Below are positions 1 to 11,304 of a DNA stretch of 64,000 nt, piece after piece. Both the position numbers and the translations under genes were made by a program. Source of the DNA: Brachyhypopomus gauderio (taxonomy: Eukaryota > Chordata > Actinopteri > Gymnotiformes > Hypopomidae); assembly GCF_052324685.1 (NCBI RefSeq), contig NW_027506917.1, forward strand, positions 248,001 through 312,000, written 5' to 3'. Under the pieces are notes generated by a model. That model had not been told where the DNA came from. It was given only the letters and a program-made list of their open reading frames with translations, and searched no databases. How positions within the stretch are numbered: the first letter of the stretch is position 1; every line of letters begins with the position of its first letter.

Positions 1-1104
1 CAACTCCAAGAGCCAAGCTTCAAAATCCGGCAACCCCTAAACAGCTCCAAATGTGCCATCAAGCCCATTAGTCACTCCAACAGAAACATTTGGACTAATC
101 ATTGCTCCTACAAATGCTCCAGCCCCCCCAGCCAACATCACTACTCCTACACTCCTACAGCCAACATACGGCAGTGTAATAAACATTGATTTCTTATTGC
201 TATTTGAAACTTACCTTGTTGTGTTTTCAATCTCATCATGGTCAGCACCCAATTATCCCACAGCAGGCAACTAATATACACCAACAAGATAAATTAAATA
301 CAACATAAATAATACAATAATAGAATACAAGTCTAGTATGGTTACATATGATTACATATATCATACTGTACTATAACATTTTAGTATGTTGTATTCCTCT
401 TTAGTCTTGTAAGATTCATTGATCAAAAGTGCCACCCTAGTTTCAACTTATCTTGTGTTTTCAATCTCTCTTGATGACCTTCCCTCTCCCTTTGCCATCA
501 ATCCAAAGTCTGCTGAGCATAATACAGATAATAGTCAACAGAATAACAAAACCTACAAACACTTGATCTATAAATTACTGTTGTGTACTATTTAGAAGTC
601 TTAAATATGCATTCTAATCAATATCAGCAGTGATGTATCACAAGAACGGCTCTCCTACTTATTGTGCGTTAGCTTAACGTTAGCTGGTACTCCAAAATGG
701 ATATCCTCATTTCAGCTGCTCGACCCAACACACTCTACAATCACACTCAAATGTTATATTTAACCAATACTTAGCTGCCCCGCAAAAACATTGCGTTTAG
801 GTGAAATGGCATTAAGAGTGGAATTTACAATTAATAGGCTGTCAGTGGTTAATGTGAAATCTCGCTAACCGTATTCACGTTGCCTTAGCATACATTTAGT
901 TCCCTAAATCTGCTTATTAAGAGGTGGATAATTCACTAAAATATTTTAATGCACATGTTAATTTGATTCTGATGTCCTTATAATACACAATCTGATTTTT
1001 TAAGCGTACTAACCTGTAAAAGTGTATCACAGATGGTCCACTGCTCCAGTTTGACTGCGCTGCTCGTATTTGCTGCTAACTTCCGGGAACTATTGACAGG
1101 CTCC
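1..1104 (+). mobile_element. P-element 3' end: last transposase codons and 3' flank (left)
   Basis: The first 40 bases are the last codons and TAA stop (38-40) of a P-element/THAP9-like transposase, identical to the end of the longer copy that stops at 45984. About 1 kb of non-coding DNA follows. It ends in a 27-base subterminal sequence at 1078-1104 that is an inverted match (22 of 27) to 2962-2988, just upstream of the next P-element 5' part. This suggests that the P-element right end lies near 1104. No gene is seen in 41-1104. Confidence 0.6.
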
Positions 1105-1135
1105 ACGATCCGCCATTGCTGTAAAAAAAACTGCT

Positions 1136-1440
1136 CTAAAAAACTACCCCAAATATGTTTTGAACTACAAATGAATTAAAAAATTTAAATTTTCTAGTGG
1201 TATTTCTAGCTACAAATGGGGACATCTCCTGGGCATATTTCTGTGCCTTTAGCCCCCGTTTGTGCTTGGCAGATTGTTCGTGCTGACGGACATCGTTCCT
1301 TCCCCCATGAGAGACACTAAAATCACAGCTACATATCTTACAGAATGAGTAGCTATGCCCCTTCATGCTCCTCTTTAGGAAAGTAAATTCCCTGTCCCAT
1401 TCGTCAAGGTACTCACACGTACGCTTAGCTTTTTAGGCAG
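1136..1440 (-). pseudogene. hAT-type N-terminal zinc-finger fragment (left)
   Basis: On the minus strand a short reading frame carries a C-x2-C ... H-x5-H finger (residues around FCKIC, then RQHEQSAKHK). It is preceded by an acidic/aromatic stretch, EYLDEWDREF. That layout is typical of the amino end of fish hAT-superfamily transposases and their relatives. The frame has no ATG of its own: a TAA lies upstream near 1430, and the frame ends about 30 bases from the putative P-element end. Only the finger region survives and no catalytic part is present. The right copy carries the same piece. Family assignment rests on finger spacing and context, not on a search. Confidence 0.5.
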
Positions 1441-1529
1441 GACTGCCTTCTCTCGTTAAACCCATCTTTGATTTGTTGTTCCAGGTCTGCTCCCAATGTC
1501 GACACTAAACCCACGAGTTTTTAATTTAT

Positions 1530-1679
1530 TTTTTTTAAAGCATTCACGTGCCGCTCCAAACAGAATTCTGTCACTAGCCTCGCGAGAACTGCTACCTGCA
1601 GTAGTCTGGGTGGGTAGCAGTTCTCGCGAGGCTAGTGACAGAATTCTGTTTGGAGCGGCACATGAATGCTTTAAAAAAA
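1530..1679. repeat. 67-bp arm inverted repeat (hairpin MITE)
   Basis: Bases 1530-1596 and 1613-1679 are reverse complements over about 67 bases with one clear mismatch, around a 16-base loop. A single strand could fold into a long, nearly perfect hairpin. It is followed at 1690-1790 by several repeats of a 'tacggga' motif and then a sequence that looks like the terminus of an interspersed fish repeat. It lies wholly inside the segment missing from the right copy. Confidence 0.85.
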
Positions 1680-2152
1680 TAAAAATTGAAAACTGAAAAT
1701 ACGGGACAAATACGGGAAAATAAAAATACGGGACGACGCCGGGGCAGAGCGGTAAAATACGGGACTGTCCCGGCCAAAACGGGACACTTGACAGGTATGG
1801 TCAGAGGGCGTAATATGCCGACTTCAAGCTGATTGGTTTAGTAGCCTCACTATGCAAAATAGTAATGCATTGTGGTACCGAAATCTTATTTTGCACAGGG
1901 AAAAAATGGAATAATGTTTGAACAGTTAATGTAGAACTAAAATATATATGTAATGTAGAACTATTCTGTTTCCTAAATATATTTAGGTTAATATACTTTT
2001 TGGCATACCATCATCGAGACATATATGAATTTCCATTGCTATATATAATGTACAAATGGCCTTCATCAACCGTGTTGCAGGGAAGCGCTGGCTGTGTGCT
2101 CCCTTCGGAAGGAATGGAATTGAAGGCATGAGCTCCCAGTGACCAGCAACAC

Positions 2153-2192
2153 ACGGTTAGATGCCACCTTGCTTGTGGTGGCATCTAACCGT
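2153..2192. repeat. Perfect 16-bp-arm hairpin
   Basis: Bases 2153-2168 and 2177-2192 are exact reverse complements around an 8-base loop. No T-run follows, so it is not an obvious terminator-like element. It is more likely the tip of a palindromic MITE. Confidence 0.7.
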
Positions 2193-2798
2193 TATTTCTA
2201 CTACAATGCGCAATTGTAATCTCCACATTGGGCCTTACCATCACGGGATACTTTGTTTCATTCGTTTTTAGCTACCACAAAACTCCAGGCTGTGCACTTT
2301 TGTACACTGTGCTCAATCATTCAAGCCCGTGTTGGCTGCTACAAATCTCATCTAGAGCACAAACAAAAGTCACTCAAATTTGCTTTGACAACATAGGATT
2401 TGTGTGTCCACACATCCCCCAAAAAAGCAGAGATGTCACATTAAGGCGCAAAAATGAGTTTGACTGACTGTTTTACAATGTCAATGTAGCTGCTTTAAAG
2501 TTATCTAAAAAGGTGAGCTTCTGAACAAAAGTACTGCATATGAGTTTAACAAAATTCAAACCTTTTTAGCTCCAGAATCACTGCGAGAATAATCAGTCAC
2601 TTCTTACAACTGTGATTGGCCAGGTAGTATTCATGCTGTGCATTGATTGGCTAGATAGAGGAGGGCCATGTACTGACTTAAACTACAACACAGTCACTAG
2701 AGCTGCCTCAACAAGCCAAATACAGGATTAGAGCTGCATGTATGAACATCACACACTGATAATGGAGTCAGACTGTGTTATGGTGTTTTATGTGAGCA

Positions 2799-2801
2799 AT
2801 G

Positions 2802-2836
<35 letters not shown>
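2799..2836. repeat. (GT)n microsatellite
   Basis: This is an almost pure GT dinucleotide run of about 38 bases, present only in the left copy because it lies within the segment missing on the right. Confidence 0.95.
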
Positions 2837-2837
<1 letters not shown>

Positions 2838-2961
2838 CCCCAGGATCTGGTGTAAGAGTAAAGACACAATGCACACAGACATCAGATACAGTTTGTGAGC
2901 CACTGGAGAGTCACTACTGTACTGAGCAAGTCCGGGGCAGCTTGATAGTCACGTGATTCAC

Positions 2962-5174
2962 GGAGGCTTCCGATAGTTCCAGGAAGTTCAATCTGAGCGT
3001 ATAAACACAGAGACAGAACCACGATTTGAGGATTATTGTGACCTTATAGCGAGCAAATTTAGGCTAATGTGAGAGCACATTGCTGTTTAATGCTTTGATT
3101 GTTTTATAATTGTTATATATTACGTTCATTTATATATTTAGAGGGACAGGAAGGGGTGAGAAATTCAGATCAGATTAATTTTCCAACATTAACATATCTT
3201 TAAATCATGGTGATTTCTGTAATCCCGTGGTATTGGGGACCTAAGTAATCTAAATGACTAACGTACATTTTCTGACTTTCAGATACGACAGAAGGAAATT
3301 CTTTGACTTCATTGTGCAGAAATCTGCTTTAAAAGGGTACATTAAAACACATTACATTTACATCCAGACGGTATATGACATGTTAAAATACATTGATAAT
3401 TTATATATAGCTTGTCTTTTTAATACACACTTATTTACAGCAATGAATTCATGAAATAAATCTCTAATAATCTCAAATATGAATATCATGTCAAGCAGTT
3501 TTTGTGTGTCCTTTCCTCCGTGTTGTTAGTGTAGTGTCCACCATGGTTTGCTGTGCTGCATGGGGATGCTCCAATCGATCCGAGAAAGGAGCAAAAATGT
3601 ATGGTTTCCCCACTGATACTGAGAGGAGAAAAAAATGGTTGGCTCAACTCACCAGGAGCAATTTTACCCTCACTAAAGATTAGAATAGCAAAAAAAAAAT
3701 TGAAGTAATCATCAAACACTCCATTGGCACTTTTCACAATAAACACACTATTGGAAAGCTTAATGCCTGATTTATTAAAATACAGAATAGTGAACAAAAA
3801 AAATCAAAGACTCCAGACAGACTCGGGTGCAGGGTGAGGGTGCTATCTAGTTGCAGGCTCCATTGAATCCCCTATGGTTCTTTGGCTTAAAGAGAGAGAG
3901 GAGAAAAAGACAGGAGAAAATGATTATTATGAGTATTGATGTGATATGAATTTGAACTTGTTGCACAGCCTTGGTTGTTTTTTATATGTGTAATGAGTGT
4001 ATACATATCCAGTAAGTGTTCTCTAATACTGTGTATTCACCCACTATGGGATATGTATATGGGTAGACAAAACTGAGTTGTCATGCGTGAGGAGTAAACT
4101 CACATCACTCTGCAGGCACATTTTGAGGCAGAGCAGTTCATCAGAACCAAACAGGGCAAGACCAGGCTGAGAGCAGATGCTGTTCCCACCATTTTTGTGC
4201 ATCGCCCCGCACTCAGAAAGAGGAAGCCCCCTGCACTACGATGCACCACTGGACCTGTAAAGACAGGGCCCACAGCTGCTGATCATAGCTATAGTGTTAG
4301 AAGTGACCCAGGTATAATAAGTATGAACTCCTAATAATTATATTATTTCTTTAAGTGATAGAATATTTAAAAGGTAATCACAGTAAATAGTATATGTCTT
4401 TTATATCCAGCAGTTTCAAAAACTGAGGAAATAAGGGATGAGGATACAGAGAGAAGGGAAAGTGAGATTGAACAAAGAGAGAACATGGCTAGTGAGGAGA
4501 GACAGGGAGAGCTAATACAACCCAGTGAGCCAGCAGCCAGTCAGCATAACCATCAGCCAGAAGCCAGCCAATCAGAGCTATTGAAAAAATTAAAGAGACA
4601 AGAAAGAATCATGAGGAAAACAAAGGCAGCACTACAAAAAATAAGGAAGGAAAATGCCACTCTCAAGAGACACTGAAAGTTAGGGACACAAAACTTAAGA
4701 AAACGTTTTCAAAAGATCAAATGAAAGCATTAGGCAGACTAACCACAAAAGGGATGAAATAGAGCAATGAGACAATTAAGAAGGCGTTGAAAATTGGCTT
4801 TACTGCTGGTGGGACAGGTTACAAGACCCTGCAGGAACTGCAAATTCCCCTGCCAGGAATAAGAACCCTACAGAGAAGGATACAATGCGTTAGATTTGAG
4901 CCTGGTGTGCTGACAGAGGTGTTTGATTTCCTTAAACTGAAGGTAGATGGGTTGACAGAGATTGAACGGGAATGTGTGTTGACCTTGGATGAAATGGCAA
5001 TCACACCAAGTGTGGAGTTGCATATGCTTACCGGCAAACTCTACGGTGATGTGACTTTGCCAGGTCACACAGGAGTAGCATGCTTGTGTCTTTATGCTGG
5101 CTGGAAACACAAACACGGTGGAAGCAAGTAGTGGCATATCATTTCACTGGCAATACTACCAACGGAGCACAGTA
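2962..5174 (+). pseudogene. 5' part of P-element (THAP9-like) transposase gene, left copy
   Basis: A good Kozak ATG at 3543 opens a THAP zinc-finger exon: MVCCAAWGCSNR, then YGFPTD and a KKW tryptophan. It stops at a TAG after 46 codons, before the third zinc ligand. A second exon at 4116-4312 (AG acceptor, GT donor) supplies the rest of a THAP domain (AHFEAEQF ... AVPTIF). A third exon from 4411 encodes a Glu/Lys-rich coiled coil that breaks by frameshift after LKRH (4676). The frame then resumes at 4787-5131 with the transposase RNase-H-like start, including LDEMAI, which carries the expected first catalytic Asp. A TAG near 4760 and a 5-base deletion near 5079 are extra lesions. Homology ends at 5172-5174, where CACTA-like DNA begins. 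In P elements the THAP domain binds the ends and the RNase-H core cuts DNA. This copy cannot make a working enzyme. Confidence 0.8.
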
Positions 5175-5304
5175 CACTAAAAAAAAATCGTAAAAAAACG
5201 GTAAACGACTGGCAGCAGCGGCTGCCAAACAAAAACTTTAATTTTAAAGTAAAAAACCCTGATTTAAATTAAGTGGAAAAACAATAAATTTACAGAAAAA
5301 TTCA

Positions 5305-5690
5305 TTAAACATTCTGCAGAAATACCGTTATTTTACAGATTTTTCCTGGATTATTATGATTTAGCACTTTTAATAAAGTGACAGCACTAATATTTTTGCA
5401 GAGAAATATTGTTATTTTACAACTTTTCCCTGAATTATTACAATTAAGCACTTTCAATAAAGTGACAGTACTAAAAGTTTTGCAGAGAAATACCTTTATT
5501 TTACAACTTTTCCCTAAATTATTACAATTAAACACTTTCAATAAAGTGACAGCACTAATAGTTTTGCAGAGAAATACCTTTATTTTACAACTTTTCCCTG
5601 AATTAGTACAATTAAGCACTTTCAATAAAGTGACAGCACAAAAAGTTCTGCAGAGAAGTACCGTAATTTTACAGATTTTTCCTGTCCATA
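5305..5690. repeat. 84-bp tandem repeat, about 4.5 units (left)
   Basis: The landmark 'aataaagtg' recurs at 5372, 5456, 5540 and 5624, exactly 84 bases apart. Because 84 is a multiple of three, open frames with a 28-residue periodicity appear on both strands. They are a by-product of the repeat and not evidence of a protein. The repeat is rich in T-runs and 'ttttacaa' motifs like those at the ends of the surrounding element. Confidence 0.9.
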
Positions 5691-5934
5691 TTCATCGTGA
5701 CTTCCAGGACAAACTCAAATGTGGAATGCAAACTGCAAAGTTATTTTATACAAATGAAAAAGTATATTATACCAATGTTGAGCACCTCAATGTCCTCTAT
5801 CATCACTTTTAATCATTTAAATCCCCAGGACTGTACTCAGTGTCTTTCTCCATCACCAATATCAGTAGCCTGAACACAACTACAAACACATAACACTGAT
5901 GTGACATGAAAGATACACTCCTTCTCATTTACAT

Positions 5935-6818
5935 GTAGGACATTTAGCAGACACTCTTATCCAGAGCGCCTTACGAAGTGCTTTGCCATCTGTTCACAGA
6001 ATTAATTCTAAATAGTACATAGATAGGTCAGAATTCAAGATACCCTCGAACCAGAATACTACTAAACTACAGAAATCAATGCAAATACCTAGAAGTACAC
6101 AAAAACATAGGCTGAATATTGCTAAACTACAGAAATTAAAATGGATACCTACAAGAAATGCAAACTCACATAGGTACTATATCATACAACGGAAACAACT
6201 ATGACAAGTGCTAGAGATTTAGTCTGTTCTACAGATGAGTCTTCAGTCATTTGAAGACTGCTAAGGACTCTGCAGTCTGGACAGTCAATGGAAGCTCATT
6301 CCACTATCTCGGAGCCAGGACAGGTCTTGAAGTTTGTTTTCTGTGAGACTTTAAGCATGGCGTTTTAAGCCAAGCCGTACTTGAGGTTCAAAGTACTCAA
6401 GGTTTGGATGGGGCTTTGACCATGGCCATCATGTAGGGAGGGGTTGGTCCATTTTTGGCTTTGCAAGCAAGCATCGAGGTTTTAGATCTGATGTATGCAG
6501 CTACTGGAAGGCAGTAAAGAGAATGCAGCACTGGAGTGACATGTGAACTTGGGGAGATTGAAGACCAGTCATGCTGCTGCATTCTGGATCAGTTTGTAGA
6601 GGTCTGATGACCCATAGAGAAAGATCCGTAAGTAAGCAGTTGCAGTAGTCCAGCTTTGAGATGATGAGAGACTGTAAAAGCACCTGGGTAGCTCCCTGTG
6701 AAAGAAAGGGTTGTATTCTCCGTATGTTGCAGAGAAGAAATCTGCAGGATCTGGTCATTGGCCTCTCAGGAGTGAAAAGCTGAAGTCTGCCTGTTAAAAA
6801 GTTGCAGACAAAATCCAA
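5935..6818 (-). mobile_element. 3' end of L2/CR1-type LINE, minus strand (left)
   Basis: Read on the minus strand, broken frames from 6818 to 6397 encode the carboxyl end of a non-LTR retrotransposon reverse transcriptase. Recognisable blocks are NIRRIQPFLSQ, SKLDYCNCLL, then HVTPVLHSLYCLPVAA and ACKAKNGPTPPYM. Frameshifts separate them. The 3' untranslated region continues to about 5935 and ends in the widespread fish motif 'ctggataagagtgtctgcta', typical of these LINE tails. The 5' part is missing, as is usual for incomplete reverse transcription. Clade assignment (L2/CR1 group) is by recognition only. Confidence 0.75.
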
Positions 6819-7082
6819 AGTTAGCTGCTGTTAATTTTGTGCCAATAACATAACAAATATTATAGTACAAATATATAGCAAAGCCATTTCAAAAAGGGAT
6901 CACACTTCTGTGTTATGTTGAATCATGACAATGATAGCACTTAATCTTGGAAAACACATAAACAGTGAAGAGGGATTCAGGAGGTGGCAGATCCTGAAGA
7001 TCCAGTGTAGTGATGCAGCAGGGAGAGCCACTCACCTCAACATAATGGCCAGATTGATTTGTACTGTGAGCTAGGCTGTGAT

Positions 7083-7155
7083 GCTCCTGCTCTGGGCTGT
7101 GTTGCGCTCCTGCTCTGGGCTGTGTTGCGCTCCTGCTCTGGGCTGTGTTGCGCTG
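7083..7155. repeat. 23-bp tandem repeat x3 (left)
   Basis: The unit 'gctcctgctctgggctgtgtt' plus two bases is repeated three times head to tail. It is identical in the right copy at about 50645-50717. Confidence 0.9.
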
Positions 7156-7977
7156 TAGCTCTGTACAGTAAACAAAATGTAGGCCAAACTTGGTGCATAT
7201 AATTTTTTTGCTTTACATATTTAACATATGAGAAAAGCATATTTATTCCCTAAGGGTAAAAATGCAATGGACAAAATCTTCACAATGATCCCAATAATGG
7301 TGTTTTAATTTTTTACACAAACCATACCTGGTCTCCTTCACCCTTTCTTTCTTCAGTGCAGATCTGCATTAGCTTAACTGAGAAGTGGTCCAGCAGCAAC
7401 ATGAATTTTAATTGCATAGGATTTCCTCCATTAATCTGGAAAGGTTTCGACAAAAAAAATGCTGCAGTTTTAAGTCTATTCATATTCATTACATATTGTA
7501 ACGGTGTTGAGTCAGAAGGACCAGAATGAATCATGACACCAATGTTAGCGAACTGTTATTTTATAAGCAACACGCTAAAAGCATAAACAAGTGCCAAATA
7601 CACTGATTCTAATGGGAAAAGGGAGGGGGAACACTAACACATACAACACACATCCAGGGAAACAGGGAACTCACCGCGGGTCCTGCTGGGAGGCCTGTAG
7701 ACTCCACCCCTCGTCGCTGCCCATTGGCGGACGGTACAATATTCAGCCACGCAGAACGTGATGGAGGCGGATTTTTTAAACCCCATTAATGTCTGCCACT
7801 CAAAATACAGATCCAGAGTGCTAAAAATGTAGAAATTACGTCCGATGAGACCGAGACCGAATTTGAGGAACTAGCTGTCGCTAGATTTAGTTATGTTCAA
7901 TGAACCTTATAACAAAGACTTGATTACCGCATAGAGCATTATTTAACCCATTATGTATTTAACAGTGACCGAATTAA

Positions 7978-9754
7978 CTATTATGCAGAAGCGCCCCCTA
8001 GTGGGCCCGCCGGCGGGCCCAGCTCCTTTACGGCGATATAAAACATATTAAACATTAATGAATCTCCGAACAAAAGCGCTTAAATCAAAATTTCCTATCC
8101 CATCTACATGCCTACCGAGTTTCAGCCGTCTACGTGCAGCCGATCGCGAGATATCCGGCTTTGAAGTTGACCACAAAAGTGCACCCCGCGAGGGGGTCTC
8201 CCGACATATCCGTTTACAAAACATATTTATGTTGTGAAATGTCTTAATGTTTTGTCACCTAAAAATCGTTTACTAATAAGGCTTTAATTTAAGACCTTAA
8301 CAGCGTAGATCCGTTGTGGTTAAGTACCTTAAAAAGCTTGCTCACCTCACTGCAAAATTTTCCAAAATCCGCTTCCTGAATGAGACACTCCGACAAATCT
8401 GCCCCCTAAGCGTCACAGAAGCATTCTTAACGCTGATTTGACCCCTCATTACAAAGCTGCAGCGGTTCTGCTTTGATTTGAGTGGTTTTTATTGGTCTAA
8501 AGTGGGGTAGTGACTTTGAATGACAGGTTTTACAACCTCTCCCACGGCGAGGTGCGAAGGGGAGGGGGGGAGGGTGAACCAATAAGCCCACAGAGACAAG
8601 CTGGCGCCTCAGAAGTGATTGAAAGCTGTTCTAACCAATAGTGTACATCCTTCCGAAGCTAACCAGCCCTCATATGACATGATTGGTCAAGTATATTTTT
8701 AAATTGAGCCCTCGGAAACTGGCGCTTCATTTCCAATTTCGGCCGCTAGCATAGCAACATAAGCTAACCCTTTGCTAACCTAAGCTAAGCTCCCCAGAAC
8801 ACACTGTTCGGCGAAACTGAAGCAGCCATGGATTATTTTGTTCGTTTTTATGCGGATTGTGGATACTTTTGAACATAAACGGATTACTTTGTGTGGAATA
8901 TATGAGCAATTTTCGGAATTTTCGCCAACCCGGAAGTGAGACGGTACACCGGCTACGACGCGATTCTACGTACTGTGAGTAACAATGGATAATTTTTCAT
9001 AAGCGATATTGTACAAAATATATATTCTAATACTAAACATTAACTAAGCGTTAGATTATAAACAGTTTTAGAGCGTTTGAGTGCTGCAGCACTCTGTATC
9101 GTGTCGGATGCTACCGGAGTTGGCTACGGTAACCTAGCTTATGCTGTCGGACTATATTGGACATAAATATGATATCATAACGTTCATATTTGGACATGAA
9201 ATTTAGTCATTGGAATTTTCTGGTCTTGCTGTAATATGTGCAGCATTGTTGTTTGTCGTAGCTCCTCGGTTTCGTGTAAGGAATTTGTTGGCATGTTAGC
9301 TTAGTTGGCTAATGGTGTGTGTCGGGTGTGGCATATTTAGACATGGGTGTGGTGCACTTGACATACCTTGGATAAAGCTGAATAACTTTTCAATGCTTGC
9401 ATGGATTTGCTCCATTTTTTCTGTGTTGTTAGAAAAGACCCTAGCGAAATTTATTGTAATTTCTGATACCACATTTGAATAACTATGTGAATATACATTC
9501 CAGTCATGTTCAAGTTCAAGTCAGCATTTGTGACATTCCTGGCATATTAGCATCTGCAATAGAGGCTCTAAAATAAACCAAATTATGTGAATATGATATT
9601 GAAGTGTATTAATATGTTCCCCCAACTGCCTACTTCAGTTTGAGCCATGAATGATAATTTTCCTATATGTACAACTTGAGATATCTAGTTTTAATGTGAA
9701 CTATGTCAAAAATGTTAAAAATGGCCACCAGGCGTGCGAATCTGCAGTATAAGG
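7978..9754. mobile_element. piggyBac-like non-autonomous element (left only)
   Basis: The 1777-bp segment is flanked by TTAA at 7974-7977 and 9755-9758, while the right copy has one TTAA at 51536-51539 and nothing between. TTAA target duplication is the hallmark of piggyBac elements, which also excise precisely. The ends are imperfect inverted repeats of about 30 bases: CTATTATGCAGAAGCGCCCC on the left, and CCTTATACTGCAGATTCGCA as the reverse complement on the right. An 18-base perfect palindrome lies at 8003-8020. No long open frame is present. Four CCAAT/ATTGG motifs near 8490-8690, followed by 'tactgtgagtaac', a possible splice donor near 8970, hint at a promoter and first exon retained from a longer element. 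Confidence 0.85.
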
Positions 9755-11304
9755 TTAAAGTATTTTAAAGCATCGGAAAATATTAGATATTAATATTTTA
9801 TTGTTTTCATCTTTATCAAATGAAACATTCACGTGAAATGTGTTTTTAAACTGGGCTAACTAGCTAGTTAACTAGCTAACGTTGGCTTACATAAAGTAAG
9901 GACGTTTTCTTACCTGATGTCACCAATAATGCTTCACTTAAATTTTCTTCCTCTGTGCCCCGTTTCCATCTTATTTTGTTGAATCATCCAACGATAATCC
10001 GCTCAAAATAATAATTTGGCAGGTAGATGTAAAATAATCCAGGTAGCTAGCTAGCCACCACAGCTCGTAGGCTGACCATCAGCACACACTGAAATTTTCA
10101 AACATGACCTGAGAGGCGCAAACAGTTGTCATTGGCCAGTTTCCTGAATGACAGTCAGATTAACCAATTATGGTTAAAAGCAATGAGCTCAAATCACGTT
10201 TATGCCCCTAGCCTAGAGATAACATTTATATTTAAGTGGTTGTTCAACTTGTGTTTTTATTCCAGTGTGTAACTATAGGCACACACATTTTTAAGTTTAA
10301 AAGCCTGTTCCATTACAATGTACGTCTACCAGTATATCAGTTCATCTGTCTCTCAGTGTGTTACAGGTTATTTCCTTGGTTATGTTCAAGTATAGACCCA
10401 GTGTTTAGAAATGTTTCTTTTAAAAGTCCAGCGCCCAAACAAACTGCCATTTTCTATTGCCATTGACTGCACAAGAACTAAAATGAGAACAGACATCAAT
10501 AGAGATGGAACAATCAACAGAAATCTCCTACAGCCATTACTACAGTTACATACTTTAGATATGCCAATGTAAAAATCTAATGTCTGAACTGACATTAGGA
10601 AGTCACTCTTCATTCTGTAGGCATCATAAAAATGAGCATTTTCAACTGCAGAAATTATTTTCAATTACCATCACGTTCTGTGGCAAATTAATATGTCCGA
10701 ACCTATATATTTTGTTCATTTTTCTCCTGAACATCAATGGATCCTCTGAATTACGAGGACGCCTAACAATCAAAATACGAGTATTGATACATGTAAGCCA
10801 CATTCATTTCTGACATTGAAAATCATGTTTAAACCAGCAGTGCCAAAAGACATAAGATTTTGATTAAAATGACAGAGAAAAAAACGTTTTAGTTCTTACA
10901 GACATAAACCTTTATATAATCAACCGAATGTTTAATTGCAGATAATTGCTGTAATTATACATGAATCTGTATATAATTTAAGAAAGCAGAAAAATACCGT
11001 ATAAATAATAGTGTATTATTTCCGTAAAAAAACGAGAAAAGCATGTAACTTGTAATTATTGTCATAATACTTAAAATAAAAGACATTTTGTCAAATTACA
11101 AATGTCTGTAATTTTACAAAGTTTTGCATACAATTGGAAAAAATTTTAAAATACATTAAATATTTACAGTTATTTTACATAAAATTAGGATTTTTTTTTT
11201 TACAGTGTAAGCTCAATAATTTCTAATTGTTTTAAACCTCGCAAAAACATGGACGGATTGTCCTGAGAGACAGACTGCATTAAATATCCTGCCAGCAGCA
11301 GAAA

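Larger units (their letters stand above)
1509..3891. other. Left-only segment (deleted from right copy)
   Basis: This 2383-bp stretch lies between positions that are adjacent at 47452/47453 in the right copy. It contains the hairpin MITE, a 16-bp-arm hairpin at 2153-2192, a GT microsatellite near 2799-2836, the P-element left-end repeat and the first THAP exon. Both breakpoints share only 'aa', and no target-site duplication or terminal inverted repeat brackets the segment. A deletion in the right copy by end joining therefore fits better than an insertion on the left. Confidence 0.85.
5175..11207. mobile_element. Candidate CACTA-like ends bracketing a 6-kb composite (left)
   Basis: At 5175 the sequence switches from P-element DNA to CACTAAAAAAAAATCG. 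At 11207 a stretch ends ...TTTTTTACAGTG, whose reverse complement begins CACTGTAAAAAAA. TA dinucleotides flank both ends. Subterminal 'cgtaaaa'/'acggtaaa' repeats occur inside both ends. CACTA/EnSpm elements have CACTA/G termini and short target duplications, so this could be one, swollen by later insertions (LINE 3' end, piggyBac-like element). No transposase was seen. The two ends might instead belong to separate short repeats. Confidence 0.35.

Noticed and set aside
5378-5812. 144-codon open frame (and 106 codons on the other strand)
   Set aside because: It is produced by the 84-bp tandem repeat, whose period is a multiple of three, and has no domain or splice context.
11208-11235. Possible continuation of P-element coding sequence after the CACTA-like end (shared 'caataatt')
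   Set aside because: Only about ten bases agree, and the sequence then diverges from the P transposase. This is compatible with chance.
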